From an uncultured Bacteroides sp. (GTDB taxonomy: Bacteria > Bacteroidota > Bacteroidia > Bacteroidales > Bacteroidaceae), in NCBI RefSeq assembly GCF_905207245.1, contig NZ_CAJLKP010000015.1, positions 1 through 64,000 on the forward strand: DNA of 64,000 nt. Reading direction: 5' to 3'. Below, one piece after another: positions 44,957 to 53,610 of this stretch; position 1 is the first letter of the stretch, and every line of letters begins with the position of its first letter. A program made the position numbers and the translations under genes. A model generated the notes under the pieces. It did no database searches, was not told the origin of the DNA, and worked only from the letters and a program-made list of their open reading frames with translations.

Positions 44957-46759
44957 ATGAAAAAGTTACTATATTTACTACCAATACTTCTGCTACTCAC
45001 GTCATGTGAAGATTTCCTTGACACAAAGTTGCTGACAGAGAAAACGACTGAAAACTTTCCGGAAACAGAGAAAGATGCCAATCAGATGTTGACATCTATC
45101 TATGCCAAATTATTATTTGAAGATCCGGAAACTTCCTCTGAGTATTATACTGCTCAATTGGCCAGTGATGATTGCTTAGGTGGCAACCTCTCTTATTCAG
45201 GCAACTGTGCCACCAACTTCTTACTCTATCAGGGCAACCTGAATAGCAGGCTTGGCATATGGGACCGTTGTTATCAACTTATCAATCATGCAAACAATAC
45301 AATCAACACCCTTGACAATGTAAAAAGTTGGTCAAGTGAAAGTGAACGCCTACGCCACTTCGGTGAAGCTTATTTCCTCCGTGCATGGGCCTACTATGAA
45401 TTAGTAAAAATATTCGGCGGCGTACCACTCCGCACCACAATCGAAGCAGTAAATCTTCCACGAGCATCCGTTGACGAAGTTTATGCCTTGATTGCATCAG
45501 ATATCAAAAATGCCATTGAAATGATGCCTAACCGGATATATCCAGCAGGAAATGCCATGGCGGGGCATGCCACTAAATACGCAGCAGAAGCATTTGCCGC
45601 ACGGGTATTCTTATTCTATACCGGACGTTACGATAAAAAGACTCTGCCTTTGACGGAAGGTGAAATCACAAAGGAGCAGATCATCAAATGGTTGGAAGAC
45701 TGCATAAATAACTCCGGACACGCCCTTGTTTCCGATCAACGCAATCTATGGGCTTACACAAATTCCGCCACCAATAGCAGTACATCCCAGAAGCAATATT
45801 CATATGCAGTAAAACATAAACTTGCCTGGGAGGGTAATTCTTCTATTGAAACACTATTCGCCAATAAGCATAATCTGACTTCCACATGGACGTACACATG
45901 GTTCGCCAATACCTGTGCAATGTTCTACTCCCCATCGGGTGATGACGCTGACTGGAAAAATGAAAGTTATCCATTTAACTTTGGCTGGGGAGCAGGTCCG
46001 GTATCTCCCGGTATGGTACAGGATTGGAAAGAGTGGTCCAATAAACAAACATTCCTGGATGGATATACTGAAGACCCTCGAATTTCCGGTTCTATCTGGT
46101 CCTACAAAGCTATGGACCCCAACAACGAAGGCAATATATTAGGCGACTTCCGGTTAGATGATTCTGAACCTGCGTATACCGTTTCTTACCGTTACTATGA
46201 GCAAACCGGATATTTCAACAAGAAATACATCAATATTAATGCGTATAATAGCAATGGAGTGCTCGAAGCTTTCGGAAAAACATTACATCCGGGCATATCC
46301 AGCCAAACGTCTCCACAGTTATTGAACATTGCCGACCTCATCCACATCCGTTTTGCAGATGTGCTGCTGATGCACTCCGAGTTGACGGGCGATGCAACAG
46401 GTCTGAATAAAGTACGCCAGCGCTCACACCTGGCTCCTGTTTCATACACATTGGACGCACTTAAGCAGGAACGCCGCTGGGAGTTTGCTTTTGAATCAAT
46501 ACGTTGGTGGGATATGCTCCGTTGGTCCGGACCTTCTCTGGAAGAGGCGGGAAATGCCTTAAACCGTCAGACAGGATTTGATATCATCAATGCAGCAGCT
46601 ATCGTACCAATGGTGAAATACGACTATAAGAAACGTTTGCAGGCAACTCAAGGTTATTGGCCTATACCCCAAATTGAAATCGACCGTTCCAATGGTATGC
46701 TGGAACAAAATCCCGGCTGGGGCCCTGAAGCACAATTCAGTGATTGGACAAAAATGTAA
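44957..46759 (+). CDS. SusD/RagB-family surface glycan-binding lipoprotein
   Basis: 600 residues, lipobox LLTSCEDFLD followed by acidic residues (surface-export type). SusD TPR-like scaffold: NQMLTSIYAKL, YFLRAWAYYELVKIFGGVPL, KYAAEAFAARVFLFYTGRYD, LIHIRFADVLLMHSELTGD and LKQERRWEFAFESIRWWDMLRW, then EQNPGW near the end. It clasps the SusC encoded just upstream. The long insert between about 250 and 420 is Trp/Tyr-rich (TWTYTWFANTCAMFY) and likely forms the glycan platform. Secure family; ligand inferred from GH18. Confidence 0.97.
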   Translation: MKKLLYLLPILLLLTSCEDFLDTKLLTEKTTENFPETEKDANQMLTSIYAKLLFEDPETSSEYYTAQLASDDCLGGNLSYSGNCATNFLLYQGNLNSRLGIWDRCYQLINHANNTINTLDNVKSWSSESERLRHFGEAYFLRAWAYYELVKIFGGVPLRTTIEAVNLPRASVDEVYALIASDIKNAIEMMPNRIYPAGNAMAGHATKYAAEAFAARVFLFYTGRYDKKTLPLTEGEITKEQIIKWLEDCINNSGHALVSDQRNLWAYTNSATNSSTSQKQYSYAVKHKLAWEGNSSIETLFANKHNLTSTWTYTWFANTCAMFYSPSGDDADWKNESYPFNFGWGAGPVSPGMVQDWKEWSNKQTFLDGYTEDPRISGSIWSYKAMDPNNEGNILGDFRLDDSEPAYTVSYRYYEQTGYFNKKYININAYNSNGVLEAFGKTLHPGISSQTSPQLLNIADLIHIRFADVLLMHSELTGDATGLNKVRQRSHLAPVSYTLDALKQERRWEFAFESIRWWDMLRWSGPSLEEAGNALNRQTGFDIINAAAIVPMVKYDYKKRLQATQGYWPIPQIEIDRSNGMLEQNPGWGPEAQFSDWTKM

Positions 46760-46781
46760 TGCCATTTAAAATCTCAATGAT

Positions 46782-47687
46782 ATGAAAACATTAAAAGCAA
46801 TACTATTATTACTCGCAGCAATGGCTATAGTCACAGCTTGCGATCCTATGGAAGATGAATCTTTACGCGATAAATACGTCACGAATGCAGGAGATCCTAT
46901 CAGTAAAGAAGAATTAACCTCTATATTATCTGTCACACAGCCTATCCCCAATCAAGATGATGCTGTAGAAGGAGATCAATATGTGGTACTCAAAAACAGT
47001 CGTCCCGAATTAGGAGGAGTCTGGCACTATGGAATCGGCACCAAAATCACCGGTAGCGACAATGATACCATCATATATGGTGCCAATGGAACCTATGAAA
47101 TATACTATGAAGCAATCTCCAATGGCAAGATTGTAACCAGCGATATTTTCACCGTGAATGTAACCAATGTATTTGACGAGTGGATGGGCATCTTTACCGG
47201 AGCCAAAGACAAAGCGGACGCTGATGCAACCAAAGCATGGGGATTCCGTGAAGTAAAATGGGGTTCAGTCTGCAACATGGGAGCACATGGCGGATGGAAA
47301 TATACCAGTTCAGGATATACTCCGGAATCTAATTTTGCATGGTGGGGATCAGTAAATCTTGCACAGGCAGGAGATCAGAAGATAGTATTCGAAATACAGG
47401 GAACCAAAGTGAAGACTTATGACAAGAGTGGCAATCTGATGAACGAAGGAACATTTGGCTTCGACCGCGACCAACCAGAAACATTGGTTCAAGGCAGACT
47501 GACAACCAATATCCCCGTTATCGGAAGCAATTATGATGATCTTGGTCAGAAAAAAGGCAGCGAAAATGTCTTCTGGATACTTACATTGACTGATGAGTAT
47601 ATCACACTGTATCATCCGCAAAAATATACAGGTGGAGGTGACTGGGACGACTATGGTTGGTATGTATATTATGAATCCAAAGAATAA
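46782..47687 (+). CDS. PUL surface lipoprotein (SusE/F or SGBP-like position)
   Basis: 301 residues, lipobox IVTACDPMEDE. N-terminal Ig/PKD-like domain (about 30-130; GDQYVVLKNSRPELGGVWHYG...GTYEIYYEAISNGKIVTSDIFTVNV) and a C-terminal beta-jellyroll-like domain rich in Trp/Tyr (CNMGAHGGWKYTSSGYTPESNFAWWGSVN, DWDDYGWYVYYE). Its place between SusD and the surface enzyme is that of a surface glycan-binding protein that holds polymer for the enzyme. No catalytic residues apparent. Fold boundaries are by eye. Confidence 0.7.
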   Translation: MKTLKAILLLLAAMAIVTACDPMEDESLRDKYVTNAGDPISKEELTSILSVTQPIPNQDDAVEGDQYVVLKNSRPELGGVWHYGIGTKITGSDNDTIIYGANGTYEIYYEAISNGKIVTSDIFTVNVTNVFDEWMGIFTGAKDKADADATKAWGFREVKWGSVCNMGAHGGWKYTSSGYTPESNFAWWGSVNLAQAGDQKIVFEIQGTKVKTYDKSGNLMNEGTFGFDRDQPETLVQGRLTTNIPVIGSNYDDLGQKKGSENVFWILTLTDEYITLYHPQKYTGGGDWDDYGWYVYYESKE

Positions 47688-47693
47688 TGCCTT

Positions 47694-49565
47694 ATGAAAA
47701 AGATAATATTTATTGCAATAGCTATTATGTTGGGCCTTAGTGCCTGTCACGACGATGACTATATAACCGGTGTACCAAGTTTTGGTCCTCCGGAAGTGAA
47801 CACCATGGCCGAGAAAGTAAATGGGCGCATTGCATTAGGCTATGTAACCTACTATGGTACAGCGCTTCCCGACCCAACTTACATGACACATATCAATTAT
47901 GCTTTCGCCGAACTTTATGTGAAGAGCAATGTCTATCAGAAGTTTGACTTGCAAGGTAACAGAGAACGTTTCGATCAGGTGAAGAAACTGAAGGCAAGGA
48001 ATAGCGATTTAAAGATATTACTCTCTTTTACAAATAGCGTTTCTAACTCCGGCAATTCTCAGGACGGAGGTTTCTCCGCCTTGGCGAAGAGTCCGGAGAT
48101 GCGCAAACAATTCGCTCAGGATTGCAAAAAGTTTGTCCAGCAAGAAGGCATCGACGGCATTGACATTGACTGGGAATTTCCCGGTATGACCTTCGGTAGC
48201 AATGCTTATGACGAACTGGTTGATGTGGAGAATTTCACTCTGCTCATGAAAGATTTGCGTGAGACGTTGGGAAGCAGTATTTTGCTGACCTATGCCGGAT
48301 ATTGCAAAAACAAGCAACCCCAAGGAGCAGGATGGAAATACATTGATGTAAAAGCTGTAGACCCCTATGTGGATTTCGTCAATATCATGACGTACGACCT
48401 CGTCGGAGCTCCCGGGCATCAATCACCACTGAACAAACCAAGCGCCTCCTGGGATTGCAAACGTTCCGTTGACGAATACCTGAATGCCGGCGTACCAGCC
48501 AGCAAGTTAGTTCTCGGTATCCCATTCTACGGAAGAGCGCATTTCAACAGCGGTGGTTCCGTCAACTACAAAGACATCGTCAACTTAAGCGAAAGCAGCG
48601 GATATGTCATCGACAACTGGGATGCAGAAGGCAGCGTTCCATACGTCACCAAAGACGGAGTATTCTATTGCGGCTATGACAATCCCAGAAGCATCGCCGC
48701 AAAAGGCGAATGGCTTTTAGGATTAGGCATGAAAGGCATGATGTTCTGGGACTACGACGGCGATGACAGCAAAGGAACATTGCGCAACGCTCTTTGGAAT
48801 GCAGTGATGAAAAACGATTCGGACCCCGGATTGAATGAATTCCTAAACAATTCAGAAGGCTACAAAGCACTCGTTGCCAACTGTGAAAAGATGATTAGTA
48901 GCGGCCAGTATATGGCGGGTACGTTGATAGAGGAAACCACATCCTATCCCAATTACGAAGGATACCCAGTGAAACTATACGAATATACAACCGGTAAAGA
49001 CGCTCAAACCGGCGTAGCCAAAAAAGGAATGGTGTACATGCTCAATCCCACAGCCGAAAAGCTTGCAACCTGGATTGCCACCGCAGTATGGAAAACCAAG
49101 AACAGCGCTGATACAGATGCAATGGCAACCGTGCTGAAACATATACAAGGCCAGTCGGGAGCTCAGTTCCCCGTCTGCGGCATTGTATATGAGGATATGA
49201 GTGGTACCGGATACTACCCTTACCTCTTCAAGGACGGTGTAACCGTATATGCAGCAGACAAGTCCAAATGGGCTACTGAAGACCCGACACACCCCGGAAA
49301 CTACAGTTGCACCGACGACCAACTCAACTACGCTGTCAAAGTAACCAACAGTGACTTAAATACATATACCGGTAAATATGCCCGCATTTGCGGCACCCTC
49401 CGCGAAGAATATACAGCAAACGGCGGTACCGTTGCCGTAGGGACGAGCGATTCACAGGAAACCCGCAATCTGAAGTGGCTCGATGTTGTCCGCGATCTCT
49501 ATAAGGAAGCCTGGAACTCCGGTGAGAATAAACTCATCACAGCATGGGCCAAGGCCAACCTATAA
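47694..49565 (+). CDS. GH18 surface chitinase / endo-beta-N-acetylglucosaminidase-like lipoprotein
   Basis: 623 residues, lipobox LSACHDDD. GH18 barrel from about 45 to 385 with the full signature DGIDIDWE: Asp154, Asp157, Asp159 and catalytic Glu161. Also VNIMTYDLVGAPG, LVLGIPFYGRAHF and GMKGMMFWDYDGD. These residues support substrate-assisted hydrolysis of beta-1,4 links next to GlcNAc. About 230 C-terminal residues (from NNSEGYKALVANCEKMISSG) form one or two extra domains that resemble no module I can name and may bind glycan. Surface-anchored initiating enzyme of the SusC/D PUL. Chitin oligomers or N-glycans are both possible; no GH20 or sulfatase is nearby. Confidence 0.92.
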   Translation: MKKIIFIAIAIMLGLSACHDDDYITGVPSFGPPEVNTMAEKVNGRIALGYVTYYGTALPDPTYMTHINYAFAELYVKSNVYQKFDLQGNRERFDQVKKLKARNSDLKILLSFTNSVSNSGNSQDGGFSALAKSPEMRKQFAQDCKKFVQQEGIDGIDIDWEFPGMTFGSNAYDELVDVENFTLLMKDLRETLGSSILLTYAGYCKNKQPQGAGWKYIDVKAVDPYVDFVNIMTYDLVGAPGHQSPLNKPSASWDCKRSVDEYLNAGVPASKLVLGIPFYGRAHFNSGGSVNYKDIVNLSESSGYVIDNWDAEGSVPYVTKDGVFYCGYDNPRSIAAKGEWLLGLGMKGMMFWDYDGDDSKGTLRNALWNAVMKNDSDPGLNEFLNNSEGYKALVANCEKMISSGQYMAGTLIEETTSYPNYEGYPVKLYEYTTGKDAQTGVAKKGMVYMLNPTAEKLATWIATAVWKTKNSADTDAMATVLKHIQGQSGAQFPVCGIVYEDMSGTGYYPYLFKDGVTVYAADKSKWATEDPTHPGNYSCTDDQLNYAVKVTNSDLNTYTGKYARICGTLREEYTANGGTVAVGTSDSQETRNLKWLDVVRDLYKEAWNSGENKLITAWAKANL

Positions 49566-49587
49566 CACTCTAACTTAACACCAATAC

Positions 49588-49669
49588 AGGAGGTTGTTCC
49601 GCTATCCGAATGATTTTGCGATCTTCATTCATAAGCGAAAAGAAATATATAAAAAAGGAACAACCTCCT
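49588..49669. repeat. 13-bp inverted repeat between the GH18 and DUF4369 genes
   Basis: AGGAGGTTGTTCC (49588-49600) and GGAACAACCTCCT (49657-49669) are perfect inverted arms with a 56-nt loop. It may terminate the PUL transcript or control the next operon. The right arm also sits in the leader of the gene starting at 49702. Confidence 0.6.
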
Positions 49670-49701
49670 TATTCCAAAAGATAACAGAAAAACATACCGA
49701 T

Positions 49702-50334
49702 ATGAATAAACATTTCTTTTATCTTACGATATTATTATTTATCATCAGCGGCTGCCACACGGCGGACAGAAAAATGATGAATATCGAAGGAGCGATTTCT
49801 TCGGATCACAACGAGCAGATCATTTATCTGGTTCCCCGTCCTCATCCTATTCCCGAGACAGTAGATTCCGCTTATATCACAAACGGCACCTTCTCCTTTT
49901 CCATTCCGGCAGATTCTTCCATCTATGATATTACTATCAGCCGGCGGGCGAATGCTTACGTACAACGCCTGCTCATCATAGCAGAAGAAGGAACGCTACA
50001 CGTCAACATGGGCGCAAACAGTTCCGGCACCGGCACTCCACTCAACAACCAATTGCAACATTGGAAAGAATTAATGGAAACCGCCGGGGAAAAAGCGGCC
50101 CTACTATCACAAGAAATCAATAAGCATAAAGGAAACGATACAATTACAGCAACCTTGAAGAAACAGCGGGAAAGCATCTACGAAAGTTTTGGCGACTCTA
50201 CCTTCTGTTTCATCAAACAGAATATGAATCCATTGGGAGGATACTTATTCGTGACTCTCGAAAGCATGTTCAATGAACAGCAAACCGGTGAATTAAAGGA
50301 ACTTGGAATAGAAAAATGGAGGCCCGCACCATGA
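49702..50334 (+). CDS. DUF4369-like lipoprotein
   Basis: 210 residues from ATG 49702, lipobox IISGCHT. The N-terminal 110 residues follow the DUF4369 pattern (MNIEGAISSDHNEQIIYLVPRP, SAYITNGTFSFSIPADSS, LIIAEEGTLHVNMGANSSGTGTPLNNQLQ), then a helical stretch and stop. No thioredoxin domain follows, unlike the 24330-25772 protein that joins both parts. Such stand-alone forms are known in Bacteroides. Its stop overlaps the next start as ATGA (50331-50334), so translation of the two is coupled. Function unknown; a periplasm- or surface-facing partner of the membrane protein downstream is inferred. Confidence 0.75.
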   Translation: MNKHFFYLTILLFIISGCHTADRKMMNIEGAISSDHNEQIIYLVPRPHPIPETVDSAYITNGTFSFSIPADSSIYDITISRRANAYVQRLLIIAEEGTLHVNMGANSSGTGTPLNNQLQHWKELMETAGEKAALLSQEINKHKGNDTITATLKKQRESIYESFGDSTFCFIKQNMNPLGGYLFVTLESMFNEQQTGELKELGIEKWRPAP

Positions 50335-52061
50335 GAAAACGAACAGACATCATCCTCGTCTCCCTATTCTTTATAGCCTGTTGGATATTCTTCTTCTGGC
50401 TATATCCATACCATCTGTACTATAAAGAACAGATAACTTTATGTATACTTCAATCCGACTTCCTGCAAACGTACCTGCAAAAACCGGCATTCCTTACTGA
50501 AATCTGTGGTGATTACCTCACCCAGTTTTTCTTGTGGACAGGAGGAGGAAGCAGCATATTGACCCTCACATTCCTGCTCACCTGGTCGGGACTCCGGATA
50601 GCATTAGCCCGGACAGGTATAACCCGCCACACATCCCTTTGGGCTTTATTACCCATCATCGCCGAATGGGCCTTGTCTTGTCATCTGGAATATCCGCTCT
50701 CTATGTCCCTTGGACTGCTATTCAGCATCTGGACATTCACACTGCCAACATTGAGCACATCAGCACGAACAAGAAGCATACTCCATTCAGCCATGCTTAT
50801 CTTGCTCTATTGCTCCATAGGTGCCCATTTCCTTGCATATACCCTTTTAGCCATTGCCTATGAACGCAAACATTCCAACAGCAGTCTGTTCCCTCTTTTT
50901 CTACTGATACTCTCCATCCTCATACCCATTGGAGGCAGTTACTTCTACTACCTTACCCCCAGACAGTCCTATTTTTATCCATTGATAAGCAACTACATGC
51001 TACGCCAACCCTTTGCCTTCCTCCTGACGGAATTTTTTCTGCTATTCTCCATTTTGCCGGCTTTCGTCCCCCGGTTGGATAAGCGATGGATTGCATTGCC
51101 CGTAATCTTTGTCCTGAGTGCAGCTACCTTAAGCAAAGCATATAATGCTTCCGAAGAGAAAACACTTGCTTTCTCCTCCGAAGCTTACTTCGGCCATTGG
51201 GATAAAGTCCTCCAACTCAATAAGGACAATGCCCACCCCACCTATCTCAGTGCTTATTATACTAATCTCGCCTATGCCCGCCAAGGAAAGCTCTGCGATG
51301 AACTCATGCAGCATTATCAACCCGCTTCATACGGACTTTTATTGCAAATCAACGAATCAACGGGCTACATATACAGCATGGCAAGCCCCGATGCCCTTAT
51401 GGAATGCGGTGATATGGCACAAGCCCAACATTCAGCTATGCTTGCCATGACTTTCACTCCTCATCAACGCTCCTCGCGCATGATGCGGCGACTGGCAGAA
51501 ATAGCTATAATCAACGAAGATTATGCCGTAGCCCATAAATACCTGCGTATGCTGTCCCACACATCCTTACACCGGAAATGGGCAGAAGAACGGCTGGAAA
51601 TCATCAACTCCGGACAGTGTGATTCCATCCCCTACTGGACCCACAAACGCCAGATGCTTCCACAACAGGATACACTATTTTCCGCCAACCAATGGCGCAC
51701 CTCACTGGCTAATCTGATTGAAAACAATCCTCAGAACAAGATGGCTGCCGACTACCTGCTATGTTTCCATTTGCTAAACAAAGATCTGGAACATTTCAAG
51801 AAAGATTACGACTGTTATTATTATCCGACTTTCGGTTTAACCCCTCCCCGCCTCTATCAGGAAGCCTTGATAGCGTGTATGGACGAGAATGCAAATCCGC
51901 AGGAACAATTAAAACATTATCGCATCTCTGCCCCAGTGTACAGAGACTGTCTGGAATACCTTTCCATACATGAGGAAGCCCAAGGAGACGGACGCGCTTT
52001 GGAAAAGCAATTCGGAAAAACATATTGGTTCTATTATTATTATGCACAACTGAAACCATGA
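50331..52061 (+). CDS. Polytopic membrane protein with C-terminal TPR-like region (DUF6057-like)
   Basis: 576 residues from the ATG at 50331 (coupled by ATGA to the gene before). The first 280 residues hold about eight to nine hydrophobic segments (IILVSLFFIACWIFFFWLY, ILTLTFLLTWSGLRIAL, LILLYCSIGAHFLAYTLLA and others). The C-terminal 300 residues are soluble with helical repeats (HWDKVLQLNKDNAHPTYLSAYYTNLAYARQGKL, QAQHSAMLAMTFTPHQRSSRMMRRLAEIAIINEDYAVAHKYLRML), TPR-like. The arrangement recalls DUF6057 proteins of Bacteroidales, a family without known function. It may scaffold the two lipoproteins encoded on either side. A second ATGA overlap joins it to the next gene. Confidence 0.7.
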   Translation: MRKRTDIILVSLFFIACWIFFFWLYPYHLYYKEQITLCILQSDFLQTYLQKPAFLTEICGDYLTQFFLWTGGGSSILTLTFLLTWSGLRIALARTGITRHTSLWALLPIIAEWALSCHLEYPLSMSLGLLFSIWTFTLPTLSTSARTRSILHSAMLILLYCSIGAHFLAYTLLAIAYERKHSNSSLFPLFLLILSILIPIGGSYFYYLTPRQSYFYPLISNYMLRQPFAFLLTEFFLLFSILPAFVPRLDKRWIALPVIFVLSAATLSKAYNASEEKTLAFSSEAYFGHWDKVLQLNKDNAHPTYLSAYYTNLAYARQGKLCDELMQHYQPASYGLLLQINESTGYIYSMASPDALMECGDMAQAQHSAMLAMTFTPHQRSSRMMRRLAEIAIINEDYAVAHKYLRMLSHTSLHRKWAEERLEIINSGQCDSIPYWTHKRQMLPQQDTLFSANQWRTSLANLIENNPQNKMAADYLLCFHLLNKDLEHFKKDYDCYYYPTFGLTPPRLYQEALIACMDENANPQEQLKHYRISAPVYRDCLEYLSIHEEAQGDGRALEKQFGKTYWFYYYYAQLKP

Positions 52062-53515
52062 AAAGAACTATCATCATACTCATAACAGCCCTGACGCTTT
52101 TCTCTTGCGAAAAACGTTCATTACAGGACTATACTGACTGTCCCGTACAGCCACCCCTGTTTCCTGATTATACAGACATCACCCTGCCTTGCAACATCGC
52201 CCCCCTGAATTTCCTGTTGGAAGATGCAGTAACCATCTCCGTCATTGTCCGGGGAAAGAAAGAATATCAATATGACAGTCACTCACACAAGTTATGTTTC
52301 CCCATGAAACGATGGAAACAGATGCTTGCGGATGAAAAAGGCGATACCTTGTCAATATCCGTCTATGCAGAGATTTCCCAGCAAAAGATACATTACAAAG
52401 ATTTCTATTGGTACGTTTCGCCCGACAGCATCGACCGTTGTCTAAGCTACCGATTGATAGAGCCGGCTTATGAAATATGGAACATGCTGCAAATCTGCGA
52501 ACGCAATGTAGAGAATTTCAGTACTCGCTTGCTGGCCGATAACAATATAACCGACCACAGTTGCATAAACTGCCATACATCCAACCGTGCTGCCAATCCC
52601 ACCACATTCATGCATGTGCGTGGCAGCAAAGGAGGTACGGTCTACAGTCGCGACGGACAATTGCGCAAAATCAATACAAAAACAGACCGCACAGCCGGTG
52701 CCGTCTATGGAGAAATATCCCAGGACGGTCGTTTCGGCATCTTCACCACTGCCGAAATCATCCCTATTCTGCACAGCCACCGCACCGAACGCCTGGAAGT
52801 TTTTGACAAATGCAGCGATCTCATCCTGATAGACTTTGAACAAGGAACCGTAACCGATAATCCCTGCATCACCGGAAAAAACTATCAGGAAACCTTTCCG
52901 TGCTTCTCTGCCGATAACCATACCATCTATTTCTGCCGTGCTCCCTATCTGCCTCAGCCCGACAGTACACGCCAAATGCGTTATGACCTTTACTCCATCT
53001 CTTTCAATCCCCAAACCGGACAATTGGGCGACAGTATCCATGAGGTTTTCAGAGCTTCAGCCGAAGGTAAATCCGTCAGCTTCCCCAAATGCTCACCGGA
53101 CGGAAAACACCTGCTATTCTCCGTGTCCGATTATGGCACCTTCCCTATCTGGCATCCTGAAACCGACCTCTGGATGCTGGAGCTCTCCACCGGAAAGATT
53201 GATAAAATGAAGCAGACCAATGGACGTTATTCCGACTCTTATCATTCCTGGAGCAGCAATTCCCACTGGATAGTGTTTGCCTCCAAACGAGATGACCGGG
53301 TTTATGGACGTCCCTACTTTGCCCACGTATCCCGAGATGGCAACGTAAGCAAAGCTTTCCTTCTTCCACAAGAAAATCCGGAAATGTATCTTAACACATT
53401 CAAATCTTATAATATACCAGAAATTTATAATACGGCAGAGACATACGATGCCCACGAACTACAAAAACTCTACTACCGCAAAGAGGCGGAAAACCTCCGG
53501 TATAAAGAGCAGTAG
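52058..53515 (+). CDS. PD40/TolB-like beta-propeller lipoprotein with CxxCH motif
   Basis: 485 residues from ATG 52058 (lipobox LFSCEKRS; the earlier TTG would bury the signal). A beta-sandwich of about 130 residues is followed by a CINCH motif (Cys169, Cys172, His173), the c-type heme attachment pattern, in HSCINCHTSNRAANPTTFMHVRG. A six-blade-like propeller follows with PD40 repeats (GEISQDGRFGIFTT, FPCFSADNHTIYFCR, FPKCSPDGKHLLFSVSD, SYHSWSSNSHWIVFASKRD). Heme binding is suggested but would need cytochrome-c maturation; a metal site is an alternative. Third gene of the coupled cassette. Confidence 0.75.
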   Translation: MKRTIIILITALTLFSCEKRSLQDYTDCPVQPPLFPDYTDITLPCNIAPLNFLLEDAVTISVIVRGKKEYQYDSHSHKLCFPMKRWKQMLADEKGDTLSISVYAEISQQKIHYKDFYWYVSPDSIDRCLSYRLIEPAYEIWNMLQICERNVENFSTRLLADNNITDHSCINCHTSNRAANPTTFMHVRGSKGGTVYSRDGQLRKINTKTDRTAGAVYGEISQDGRFGIFTTAEIIPILHSHRTERLEVFDKCSDLILIDFEQGTVTDNPCITGKNYQETFPCFSADNHTIYFCRAPYLPQPDSTRQMRYDLYSISFNPQTGQLGDSIHEVFRASAEGKSVSFPKCSPDGKHLLFSVSDYGTFPIWHPETDLWMLELSTGKIDKMKQTNGRYSDSYHSWSSNSHWIVFASKRDDRVYGRPYFAHVSRDGNVSKAFLLPQENPEMYLNTFKSYNIPEIYNTAETYDAHELQKLYYRKEAENLRYKEQ

Positions 53516-53520
53516 CCGCC

Positions 53521-53547
53521 CGAAGTTGAAATCGTAAATTCGACTTT
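53521..53547 (+). terminator. Weak hairpin after the PD40 gene
   Basis: GAAGTTGAA pairs with TTCGACTTTC with a short loop, and TTTTTT follows about 10 nt later. Probable end of the three-gene cassette. Confidence 0.45.
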
Positions 53548-53561
53548 CTTCTCAACCTTTT

Positions 53562-53610
53562 TTCATTTAAGTTGTTCAATGGGCATTCACCAAAACCTAA
53601 CTTAAATGAA
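53562..53610 (+). promoter_or_regulatory. Leader hairpin enclosing the porin start codon
   Basis: TTCATTTAAGTT (53562-53573) is perfectly complementary to AACTTAAATGAA (53599-53610), a 12-bp stem with a 25-nt loop. The ATG (53606-53608) lies inside the right arm, so translation initiation would be masked when the stem forms. Confidence 0.6.
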
